A program made the position numbers and the translations under genes. Positions 26,151 through 33,721 of a stretch of DNA of 64,000 nt are shown here, piece after piece (position 1 is the stretch's first letter; every line of letters starts with the position of its first letter). This DNA comes from JAHFUA01 sp963733935 (lineage in GTDB: Bacteria; Acidobacteriota; Terriglobia; Terriglobales; Acidobacteriaceae), in the NCBI GenBank assembly GCA_963733935.1, contig CAVTEQ010000015.1, positions 186,001-250,000 on the forward strand, written 5' to 3'. The notes under the pieces were generated by a model. The model saw nothing but the letters and a program-made list of their open reading frames with translations, did not search any database and was not told where the DNA came from.

Positions 26151-26798
26151 TCAACCTGGGCTGTCTGTAGAAATAAGATCGAGAATCCCCTTGGGACCGC
26201 CAATGCGGGCGCGAAGCTGTGGGCGGTCGCCGACGCTGATCGGCAGAGTAACGCCAACGGCGCGCAAGGTCTTCTGCACTTGCTCCGGATCAGGACTGGA
26301 GATTTCGAATTGCAATAGGCTGCAGCCAGTCGGAGCGTCATCGGCAGCGTGCACCGAATCCGGGCTCCATTCGATCAGAATCGGCAGCAGGCCACTTGCG
26401 TCGTCTGTCAATCGCAGCAACGTCCAGCGCAAGGTGCGGCCATCAGGACGCTGCCGCGAGCTCTCGCGCGGCCCATCGCAAGAAATACCGGATTGGCGGA
26501 GACGTTCGGCGAGTGATGCGAGATCGCCTGGATGGGACATCCAACCTACCAGGCGGGGCTCGGAGAGATTGGGCAGATCGCGAAACCAGGCGAGCGTCTG
26601 CTGCGCAGGGTCGGGCGCAAGGATTTCCAGATAACAGCGTGGTCCCAGAGACAGCAGCGCATTGTGAGTGCCGCGTCCGGGATGCACGCCGCCCAGAGCC
26701 GCGCGTATGCCGGAGCGCTCCTCCACCCATCGAATCCCGAACGCGAGATCGCTGGCGCCCAGGATCAGATGGTCGAGAGAGGCCGGGATCGCGCTCAC
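26151..26798 (-). CDS. VOC/glyoxalase-like domain protein
   Basis: A 215-residue protein starting LDHLILGASDLAFGIRWVEERSGIRAALGGVHPGRGTHNALLSLG, the pattern of the glyoxalase-like (PF13468) branch of the VOC superfamily. Candidate metal ligands are the His in LDHLIL and the Glu in CYLEIL. A second repeat unit follows (LLQFEISSPDPEQVQKTLRA). The substrate is unknown. It is co-transcribed with vapB. Confidence 0.82.
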   Translation of the reverse strand: MSAIPASLDHLILGASDLAFGIRWVEERSGIRAALGGVHPGRGTHNALLSLGPRCYLEILAPDPAQQTLAWFRDLPNLSEPRLVGWMSHPGDLASLAERLRQSGISCDGPRESSRQRPDGRTLRWTLLRLTDDASGLLPILIEWSPDSVHAADDAPTGCSLLQFEISSPDPEQVQKTLRAVGVTLPISVGDRPQLRARIGGPKGILDLISTDSPG

Positions 26799-26806
26799 GT
26801 CGTTGT

Positions 26807-29152
26807 TTAGGCGGACACTTTACCTTGCGCCGTCAGCACCGGGCGCGGCTTCTCCTCGAAGATGTCATAGACATAATCGTGGGCGGCCAAGGCAGCCTTG
26901 CTGAGTTTTCCGGCCTGGACACGCTTGGCGGCCTCCTCGCGCGAAAGGTCGAAGATCGCGTCGAGCAGTTGCGCGCCCTCCTGCGGATTCGCCTGTCCCA
27001 CCACGAAGAGCACGCGCGCGCTGTGCTGAATGTAATGCGGCGAAAGCAGTTGCCGCTTCAGCAGGTTCATGATGATCGGCGCTTTGCTGCGATCAAAGCG
27101 GCCGGGATCGCCGCGGCGGTCCAGTTCGGCAAAGAACTCCGCGGTCCACTCGTTGTGGTAGTCCCAGACTTTGTCGAACAGCTCGCGGGTGAAGCGCGTG
27201 CCGGCTTTGATGGGCTCTGCGTTCTTCCCAATCACGACCCCATCCTCCGTGAGCAGCGAGCGCTGCAGGTAGCCGTCTTTGGTGATGGCGGCCTGGTGAT
27301 GAGCCAGGGTCCACAGCCACGAAACATTGATGCGGTACGTGGCGAGGTCGTTCATGAAGCGCAGCTTGAGCTCGTAGTCGTCGATGGCGGCGGCGAAGTT
27401 TCCGTTAAGGATCTGGAAACCGTAGTTCGCCGCCATATAGAAGGAGTGCTGGATGTGCTCGATGGTGATGTCGCCTTTGGGCACGCTGTAAATGTCGTCC
27501 CAAAGTTTTTGCGTGAAGATTTTCTCCGGGGCGTCCAGCGAGTCTTTGGTGATGACCAAGGGTGTGATCTTGCCTTGTGCATTCAGCAGGCCGCGGGTTT
27601 GCAGGAGTTGTCGCTCTGCGTCGCTGAGGCCGCTGGGGACCGTGGGCACAGGTTTGCCTTTGACGTCCGTGGTCGCCAGCGGCGCATCGAGGACTTTCTG
27701 CAAATCGCTCACGGCTGCCCGCAGCGGCGCATTGCCGGCCGCGACGTAAGCCGGTTCGGGGCTTGCGACCCAGCTCTGCCGATAAGCGTCGTAAAGTTTC
27801 CCTTTGACCTTGCCGGAGAGGATGTCGTCGAGCACAACCTGCTGGCCGGCGGGCAGCGCCGCGTCGGGCACAAACATCAAGCCGAGAATGCGCTCGCGCA
27901 GCTTGTCGACCACCATGGCCCGCAGTGCGAGAGGGTTGTAGCGCGAGCGGCCATAGGCATCGCTCGTCTGATAGATCATGACCGCGGCCATTCCGCCAAT
28001 GGGTGCGCCATGGCTGAGTTCGCCGTTCTTCATGCCCGCCATCAGCATCATCAGCGCGTTGTAGCGCTGATAAGCGATCATGGTGGGGACGGCCATGCCG
28101 ACGGTCTGCGGATCCGGGAAGACGCCTTGCGGATCGTCCTTCCACATCTCGATGATGCTGCCGGTGTAGTCCCAGCGGCCGACGTTGGTGCCGAGCAGCC
28201 GGCGTCGCAAGGCCCAGGCAATCGCCGCCAGGGAGCGGCCCGCATTGCCCTCCTCGTAGAGAATCTTGATCTTGATGGTGCCGACCGGTGCGCCGATCAG
28301 GCCCTCCAGGCGTGACAGGAGCTTCTCCACGATGAGGGCTTCCTGAGGCGTCTGAATCTTGGGGATGTAGTAGTACACGCCGGTGCCGGCGCGCTTGAGC
28401 GCGTCGAAGCCGTTGAAGGTCCACAGCACGGCGACGGCAATCAGCGCGGGGACAGGTTCGCCATCAACGGTGATGTAGTCGAGGCGGACGTGATTGCCCG
28501 GAGGCCGGCAGAAGCGGGTCGGCCACTCCGACGGCGGCTTGTTGATCTTGTACGTGCGCGCCTGCCCTTTCTTCACCACTTCATAGGCGCGGTTCGTCCA
28601 GCGGCCCTCCAGAATGTCTTTAGCGTTTTGCAGGGCGGCAAAGATTCCGATCGGCTGATCCTTGGATGTGCCCGAGGGCTGGAAGTGCGGCGGGGAGGCG
28701 TCTTCCCAGTCGGGCATGTTCATCGGCGCAGGACTGTTTAGCGCGTTGAACGCCATATCCAGCGGCGCCCAGGGTCCCGTGAGTTCCAATCCCGGATTGG
28801 TCAGGGGATGAGCATCTTTTGTGATATTCACTTCGTCGTTAAGCCGCCAGCGCAGCTTGCTCTCGCGGCCGAGAAAATTGTCGATCATGCCTTGCACGAT
28901 CTGGCGGAACGTCCACGGCTGGCCGCTTACCGGATCTTCGAAAGCGTCATCCCACTTCGGCCAGGCATACTTCTTTCTTACCGGCGTGGGAGACTCGAGC
29001 AGCGCGCGGCGCGCGTTCAACGCGACGGCGATCTCGGGAGCTAACTCGCGGGTGAGGGTCTCGATTGTCTTTTCGACATTGACCTCTCGTCCGTTCACCC
29101 GCTTGGTGCCGAATAACTCTGGAAACTTCTGTAGGATGTCCTCACGTATCAT
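26807..29152 (-). CDS. Malate synthase-like protein, unusually long
   Basis: This 781-residue protein resembles malate synthase A, which condenses acetyl-CoA and glyoxylate. The clearest match is the central block YYIPKIQTPQEALIVEKLL ... GTIKIKILYEEGNA ... LGTNVGRWDYTGSIIEM, followed by VPTMIAYQRY and HGAPIGGMAA. The C-terminal part (SWLWTLAHHQAAITKDG) also fits. It is longer than the A form (~530) or G form (~720), with an extra N-terminal ~250 residues and a ~100-residue insert. No isocitrate lyase is in the window. A related but different acyl-condensing activity is possible. Confidence 0.75.
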   Translation of the reverse strand: MIREDILQKFPELFGTKRVNGREVNVEKTIETLTRELAPEIAVALNARRALLESPTPVRKKYAWPKWDDAFEDPVSGQPWTFRQIVQGMIDNFLGRESKLRWRLNDEVNITKDAHPLTNPGLELTGPWAPLDMAFNALNSPAPMNMPDWEDASPPHFQPSGTSKDQPIGIFAALQNAKDILEGRWTNRAYEVVKKGQARTYKINKPPSEWPTRFCRPPGNHVRLDYITVDGEPVPALIAVAVLWTFNGFDALKRAGTGVYYYIPKIQTPQEALIVEKLLSRLEGLIGAPVGTIKIKILYEEGNAGRSLAAIAWALRRRLLGTNVGRWDYTGSIIEMWKDDPQGVFPDPQTVGMAVPTMIAYQRYNALMMLMAGMKNGELSHGAPIGGMAAVMIYQTSDAYGRSRYNPLALRAMVVDKLRERILGLMFVPDAALPAGQQVVLDDILSGKVKGKLYDAYRQSWVASPEPAYVAAGNAPLRAAVSDLQKVLDAPLATTDVKGKPVPTVPSGLSDAERQLLQTRGLLNAQGKITPLVITKDSLDAPEKIFTQKLWDDIYSVPKGDITIEHIQHSFYMAANYGFQILNGNFAAAIDDYELKLRFMNDLATYRINVSWLWTLAHHQAAITKDGYLQRSLLTEDGVVIGKNAEPIKAGTRFTRELFDKVWDYHNEWTAEFFAELDRRGDPGRFDRSKAPIIMNLLKRQLLSPHYIQHSARVLFVVGQANPQEGAQLLDAIFDLSREEAAKRVQAGKLSKAALAAHDYVYDIFEEKPRPVLTAQGKVSA

Positions 29153-29281
29153 GGCTGGTCCTCCTGCCTGCGCAGAGCGTACTAGGCGAAACTACCAACT
29201 ATCGACCATTGCGGGCAAGGCCGTCAAGCCCGGAGGTCACCGCGGGTCGGTAGAGCGCTTGCGGATTACCGAGATTGAGGA

Positions 29282-29872
29282 CTATCGCTCGGCCTGGGTT
29301 ATCCGCCCCTCGGCGCCGGAAGGATGGAAAGCCTCCAGCTTAGCGAGCAGCCTGGGTATATCCGGCGCGTCGAGCACCAGGCCGCGGTTCGCCTCGCGGA
29401 TGAATCCATCGGCAACGGCGCGCTCGAGCAGCGTCAGCATCGCGTCGTAGTAGCCATCTACGTTTAACAGGCCGCAAGGCTTTTGATGGATGCCAAGCTG
29501 CGTCCAGGTAACGGCCTCGAAGAATTCCTCGAAGGTCCCGTAGCCGCCGGGAAGAGCGATGAAGGCCGAGGCGAGATCGGCCATCAGCGTCTTCCGCTCG
29601 TGCATGGAGCGGACTACGTGCAGCTTGGTTAATCCGCTGTGGCCGATCTCGCGCGCCACCAGCGCGTCCGGGATTACGCCGATGACATCGCCGCCCGCCG
29701 CCAGAACCGCATCGGCCAGTACGCCCATCAGCCCGACTTTTCCTCCGCCGAAAACCACACCCAGGCCGCGTTCGGCGAGCGTGCGTCCGAGTTCGCGGGC
29801 GGCCGCGGCATAAGCGGGGTTCGCGCCAACGCTCGAACCGCAGAAGACGCAGATGCGTTGGAGAGTCGACAT
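29282..29872 (-). CDS. LOG family protein (TIGR00730)
   Basis: A 196-residue member of the LOG (Lonely guy) family, which releases free bases from nucleoside 5'-monophosphates. It has CVFCGSSVGANPAY at the start, GGGKVGLMG for nucleotide binding and PGGYGTFEEFFEAVTWTQLG with the catalytic Arg/Glu region. The ATG at 29872 lies within the TGAGAATG junction after the preceding PLP-enzyme stop, so translation is coupled. The next gene downstream is the malate-synthase-like one, 129 bp away. Confidence 0.9.
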   Translation of the reverse strand: MSTLQRICVFCGSSVGANPAYAAAARELGRTLAERGLGVVFGGGKVGLMGVLADAVLAAGGDVIGVIPDALVAREIGHSGLTKLHVVRSMHERKTLMADLASAFIALPGGYGTFEEFFEAVTWTQLGIHQKPCGLLNVDGYYDAMLTLLERAVADGFIREANRGLVLDAPDIPRLLAKLEAFHPSGAEGRITQAER

Positions 29873-29874
29873 TC

Positions 29875-31077
29875 TCACGACCCGCTTGCTGCCAACGCCT
29901 GATTGATGTCGGCAAGAATGTCGTCCACGTGCTCAATGCCGATCGAGAGTCGCACCAGGCCGTCGCTGATCCCGAAAGCGCGGCGGCGGGCCGGCGGCAC
30001 GTCGCGATGCGAGGCGGTTGCCGGATGCAGGGCGCTGCTGAAAACGTCGCCTAAGCTGGTAGAGCGCACGATCAGGCGCAGCGCGTCCATGAACTTGAAT
30101 GCGCCTTCTTTAGTATTGTTTGCCAGTTCGATAGCGACCATCGCGCCGGCGTAATTGGGACGCAGGGTGCGTTCGAGCTTGCGGCGGGCATCGCCGGCAG
30201 CCAGCGTGGGATAGTGCACGCGCGCCACGCGACGATCCTGCGAGAGCTTTTCCGCGATAGTGCGGGCATTCGAGCATTGGCGATCGACGCGCAGAGCCAG
30301 CGTCTTCAGCCCACGCAGAATTTCGTGGGCGTCGTACGGGCTCATGATGCCTCCGGCCAGCTTCATGACGCTGCGCAGCAGGTTGTGCTGCGGTTCTTCC
30401 CGCGCTATCACGATGCCGCCCATCACGTCGCCGTGCCCTCCCAGGTATTTGGTGGCGCTGTGCACGACAACGTCGGCGCCGAGATCAAGCGGGCGGCAGA
30501 GGTACGGCGTGGCGAAAGTGTTGTCCACGATCAGCCGCGCGCCGACGGCGTGGGCAATCTCGGCACAACCCGCCAGGTCGCAAACCTTTAATAAAGGATT
30601 GGAAATGGTTTCCGCGATCATGATGCGCGGTGTGGCCTCGCGAGCTTTCTGCTCCAGCGCGTCGAGATCGGAATAATCGACCATGATGGTTTCCACCTTG
30701 AAGGCGGAGAAAACCGTGTTCAGCAGGCCGATGGTCGCGCCGTAGAGGTCCTGCGATGCCAGCACGGTGACGCCGGACGCGATGTCGCAGGCCAGCAGCG
30801 CGGCATGCAGCGCGGCCATGCCAGAACCAAAGGCGCTGGCGGCGAATCCGCCTTCGAGGGCGTGCATCGCGTTCTCCAGTGCGGTTAGCGTGGGGTTCGC
30901 GTAGCGGCTGTAAACGTACCCGGGGATCTCCCCACCAAAGACCTTGTCGATCTCGGCCATCGAGCCGTAGGTATAGGTGACCGACGCATAGATAGGCGTG
31001 GCGACCGGAGTCGCCGCCGGAACCTGACGCTCACCGGCGTGGACCAGTTGGGTAGCGATATCGAGTTTGCGGTCCAT
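29875..31077 (-). CDS. Trans-sulfuration PLP enzyme (cystathionine gamma-synthase/lyase family)
   Basis: A 400-residue Cys/Met-metabolism PLP enzyme. It has QLVHAGE near the start, YSRYANPT (phosphate-binding Tyr and Arg), FGSGMAALHAAL, VDNTFATPYLCRPLDLGAD with the PLP Asp, and SATKYLGGHGD with the Schiff-base Lys. The synthase, lyase and O-acylhomoserine lyase alternatives cannot be separated by eye. The ATG at 31077 follows GGAGG; the frame is open further upstream without family similarity. It is followed by the LOG gene. Confidence 0.88.
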   Translation of the reverse strand: MDRKLDIATQLVHAGERQVPAATPVATPIYASVTYTYGSMAEIDKVFGGEIPGYVYSRYANPTLTALENAMHALEGGFAASAFGSGMAALHAALLACDIASGVTVLASQDLYGATIGLLNTVFSAFKVETIMVDYSDLDALEQKAREATPRIMIAETISNPLLKVCDLAGCAEIAHAVGARLIVDNTFATPYLCRPLDLGADVVVHSATKYLGGHGDVMGGIVIAREEPQHNLLRSVMKLAGGIMSPYDAHEILRGLKTLALRVDRQCSNARTIAEKLSQDRRVARVHYPTLAAGDARRKLERTLRPNYAGAMVAIELANNTKEGAFKFMDALRLIVRSTSLGDVFSSALHPATASHRDVPPARRRAFGISDGLVRLSIGIEHVDDILADINQALAASGS

Positions 31078-31376
31078 AGATATAGGCCTCCATCGGCGCC
31101 AGTGCGCGAAAAGTATGGGAGCGAAAGAAAGCAGCCTATCGAGCCATTGGGTAAGGGTCAAGCGACTACGCCTGTTGCCTGAACCCGTTCCGGGAAAGGC
31201 CCGCCCGATGGAAGTCCCGCATTTACAAAACTTTACCTTCCAAAGCGCAACATCGAGCCGGGGGAATGCGTTCAACTCAGTAAGCGACGCGCCCGAGATC
31301 CCGGGGGCACTGCGGGCAAAGACACTCCAGGGGTTTGCCGGGCGCGTCGTGTCCCCTAAGGAGAGGGAAGATAGTG

Positions 31377-31811
31377 ATGAAGAAGAATGCAGTCCGATTT
31401 CTGATCGCCGCGGTAGCTCTCGCGATGTTGAGCCTGCCGGCGCTGGCCCAGGGCAGTTCTGCCACGCCTGCGGGCGAAGGCCAAGGCCAGCATCACGGCA
31501 TGCCGAGCGTCGATGAGCGTGTGCAGCACATGACCAAAGCGCTCAATCTGAGCGACGATCAGCAGACCAAGATCAAGGCCATCCTGACCGACCAGCGCGA
31601 TCAGATGATGTCGTTGAAGCAGGACACATCGACGGCGCCAACGGATCGCCGCGCGAAGTTCCACGAGATCCACCAGAACACGCAACAGAAGATCCGTGAC
31701 GTCCTGACCGACGATCAGAAAACAAAGTTCGACCAGATGCAGGAACGCCACAAAGAACACATGATGAACAAAGGCGCTGGCGGCAGCACAGGGTCTTCCG
31801 AGAAGCAGTAG
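31377..31811 (+). CDS. Periplasmic LTxxQ/Spy-like protein
   Basis: A 144-residue secreted protein. The signal peptide ends LPALAQG. The mature part is helical and His/Met/Gln-rich, with two LTxxQ-type motifs (LSDDQQTKIKAI and LTDDQKTKFDQM). This is the Spy/CpxP pattern of small chaperones responding to envelope stress or metals. The ATG at 31377 follows AAGGAGAGGGA. A His/Met-rich segment (RHKEHMMNKG) near the end could bind metal. Confidence 0.82.
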   Translation: MKKNAVRFLIAAVALAMLSLPALAQGSSATPAGEGQGQHHGMPSVDERVQHMTKALNLSDDQQTKIKAILTDQRDQMMSLKQDTSTAPTDRRAKFHEIHQNTQQKIRDVLTDDQKTKFDQMQERHKEHMMNKGAGGSTGSSEKQ

Positions 31812-31859
31812 TCTGGCGTAAAAATGTAGGTGTGTCACGTCTCCACTTCCCACCTAGAT

Positions 31860-31888
31860 GTAGAGACGCAGGTGTTCTGCGTCTCTAC
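31860..31888. repeat. 12-bp hairpin repeat (GTAGAGACGCAG / CTGCGTCTCTAC)
   Basis: Perfect 12-bp arms around a 5-nt loop, with no T run. It lies between the LTxxQ gene and the hydrolase gene, 12 bp before the latter's ATG. It would fold over the hydrolase ribosome-binding region and could hinder its translation. The motif type recurs in intergenic regions of related genomes. Confidence 0.65.
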
Positions 31889-31900
31889 AAGCACGCTCCC

Positions 31901-32881
31901 ATGACATCAAGGTATGCGGCAGGGCGGCTGGCGGCAGCGGCAATCCTCTGGATGATGGCGGCCGCAGCCTTTGCCGTCGAACCCGCCCACTACAGCCCTG
32001 ACGCCGGTCCGAACAAAGTGCGGACGATAGACCAGCTCGTCCTGCACGATTCCGCGCGCCAGAAAGACGTTAAGGTAAAGATCTACTATCCTGACGGCGG
32101 GGGACCGTTCCCGGTCATCATCTTCTCCCACGGAGCATTTGGCTCGAAGGAGACGTACTGGGCGCTGGGAGAATATTGGGCGAGCTACGGCTATGTCAGC
32201 ATTCATCCATCACACGACGATTCCCGCCAGGACAGCGGCTATCGCGGCGGGCTGATGCAGGTGCTGCGCGACTCCCGGCTGTGGGAAAGCCGGCCCAAGG
32301 ACATCTCGTTTGTCATCGATTCGCTGGCGCAGATCGAAAAGCTTGCGCCCGAGCTGCGCGGCAAGCTCGACCTGAGCCGCATCGGCGTCGGCGGACATTC
32401 CTACGGCGCGTACACAGCGGAAGCGATCGGCGGCGCCACCGTCACTATGCCCGGCGAGAGCGCGCCCCGCAGCTTCGCCGACCCTCGCGTGAAGGCCGTG
32501 GTCATCATGTCGCCGCAGGGCGAAGGCGAGATGGGATTGACCGCCCACTCCTGGGACAATATGCGGCTGCCCACGCTGCTCCTGTACGGCTCGCTCGACT
32601 TCGGCACCCAGCGGCGCACTCCCACCTGGCGCAGCCAGCCGTTCTATAGAAGTCCTCCAGGCGATAAGTACGACGTAGAACTCAAGGGCGCCACCCACAT
32701 GACCCTCGTGGGACCGTTCCGCAAGCCCGGCCACCAGAGCATGCTGTTCCAGTGCGCCAAGCTCGAGACCGTTGCCTTCTGGGACGCCTACCTGAAGGGC
32801 GATTCTGCCGCCAAGGCGTATCTGGCGTCCGATGCGCTGGCGCAATTCAGCCGCGGCGCGGCGCGCGTGGACAGGAAATAA
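31901..32881 (+). CDS. Secreted alpha/beta hydrolase (acetylhydrolase/dienelactone hydrolase-like)
   Basis: A 326-residue protein with a signal peptide (AAAAILWMMAAAAFA) and an alpha/beta-hydrolase core. It has FPVIIFSHGAFGS with the oxyanion region, then IGVGGHSYGAYTAEAIGG with the nucleophile Ser. LLLYGSLDFGTQ holds a likely acid and ATHMTLVGP the probable catalytic His. It resembles platelet-activating-factor acetylhydrolase-like esterases. The substrate is unknown. No good Shine-Dalgarno sequence is seen, because a hairpin occupies that position. Confidence 0.82.
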   Translation: MTSRYAAGRLAAAAILWMMAAAAFAVEPAHYSPDAGPNKVRTIDQLVLHDSARQKDVKVKIYYPDGGGPFPVIIFSHGAFGSKETYWALGEYWASYGYVSIHPSHDDSRQDSGYRGGLMQVLRDSRLWESRPKDISFVIDSLAQIEKLAPELRGKLDLSRIGVGGHSYGAYTAEAIGGATVTMPGESAPRSFADPRVKAVVIMSPQGEGEMGLTAHSWDNMRLPTLLLYGSLDFGTQRRTPTWRSQPFYRSPPGDKYDVELKGATHMTLVGPFRKPGHQSMLFQCAKLETVAFWDAYLKGDSAAKAYLASDALAQFSRGAARVDRK

Positions 32882-32919
32882 CCCGCAGCCCTGTGCTAAT
32901 CTTTGCATGCCCTTTCCTG

Positions 32920-33006
32920 GCCGGGATGGCGGAACTGGCAGACGCAGCGGACTCAAAATCCGCCGGACTTCGGTCCTTGGGGGTTCGATTCCCCCTCCCG
33001 GCACCA
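32920..33006 (+). tRNA. tRNA-Leu (anticodon CAA)
   Basis: An 87-nt class II tRNA. Acceptor arms GCCGGGA / TCCCGGC are followed by A and an encoded CCA. The anticodon stem GCGGA / TCCGC holds the loop CTCAAAA (anticodon CAA). A long variable arm (CGGACTTCGGTCC) and a T arm with GGTTCGATTCC are present. A recombinase fragment begins right after its 3' end. Confidence 0.96.
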
Positions 33007-33361
33007 TACAAGGCAAGCCTGTTTACGTACCTCTCCCCAAAGAGGTGGTGCAGGTGCTGAAAACTGCAGACGACGGGGACCCGTGTTTTTTCTGGCCGGG
33101 GGTCGGAAATTAAAAACGGCGACTACGGAGTGGCAGGACCGCATGAAAAAGGTGGGAACAATCGCCGGCGTCACCGGGCGCGGCTTCGCCCATCGGCTCC
33201 GGGACACGTTCTCGGTGAGTTTGCTTGAGAAGGGCGTTCCGCACGAAACCGTGGCTGCGCTTCTCGGCAATACCGTGAAGGTCTGCGAGAAGCACTACGC
33301 GCCCTGGATCGAGTCGCGGCAGATCGCCTTGGAAGCGGCGGTCAGGCAGGCGTGGGATTAA
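33007..33361 (+). pseudogene. Tyrosine recombinase (phage integrase) 3' remnant
   Basis: Directly after the tRNA CCA, the frame reads GKPVYVPLPKEVVQVLKTA and CFFWPG, then stops. After a one-base shift near 33104-33108 it continues KLKTATTEWQDRMKKV ... FAHRLRDTFSVSLLEKGVPHETVAALLGN ... CEKHYAPW and ends at 33361. The conserved HxLR box and the nucleophile Tyr (EKHY) of the catalytic domain are present, but the N-terminal DNA-binding half is absent. It is a decayed integrase at a tRNA attachment site. Confidence 0.82.
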
Positions 33362-33427
33362 GGTGGGCATCGGCCTTCTAGAGAATTGTCGTGGGCGCTG
33401 CCCTACGATGGGCCGCTGTTGGCATAT

Positions 33428-33721
33428 TCAGGCAGTCTTGCGCCACTGCCGCATCCGCATCGCGCGTTCCCTTGCGATGAGTTCGTTCATGTCGTAGCCG
33501 TAGGGTCCGTAGCCGTGGAAGGCGTTCTCGTCGAACAGGCGCTTGATCCCGCATCTGAGGCACACCTGGTACGAGTGGTCTCCCTCCCGGACCGGCCAGC
33601 CCAAGTCCGTATGCCAGCAGCCGCGCAAAAGGAACGCCGCCACGCGGCCCACCCAGAAGACGAGCAGGCCAAGAGGCCGCGGCCGTCGCGAGCGGTTCTT
33701 CTTCTGGCTCGCGTTCGGCAT
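33428..33721 (-). CDS. Hypothetical protein, 97 aa
   Basis: Starts at ATG 33721 after a purine-rich GAGGGGG. The N-terminus is basic (KKNRSRRPR), with one possible membrane helix (LGLLVFWVGRVAAFLL). A conserved-looking segment follows (HSYQVCLRCGIKRLFDE, then GYGPYGYDMNELIARERAMR). CLRC could be half of a metal site. I recognise no named family. The frame is continuous with the OmpA gene upstream, so a fusion cannot be excluded. Confidence 0.65.
   Translation of the reverse strand: MPNASQKKNRSRRPRPLGLLVFWVGRVAAFLLRGCWHTDLGWPVREGDHSYQVCLRCGIKRLFDENAFHGYGPYGYDMNELIARERAMRMRQWRKTA

Noticed and set aside
26396..28315. 639-codon open frame on the plus strand
   Set aside because: Antisense to the malate-synthase-like gene, with no domain of its own.
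31078..31376. Possible SAM riboswitch before the trans-sulfuration gene
   Set aside because: I looked for the conserved kink-turn and pseudoknot elements and saw none.
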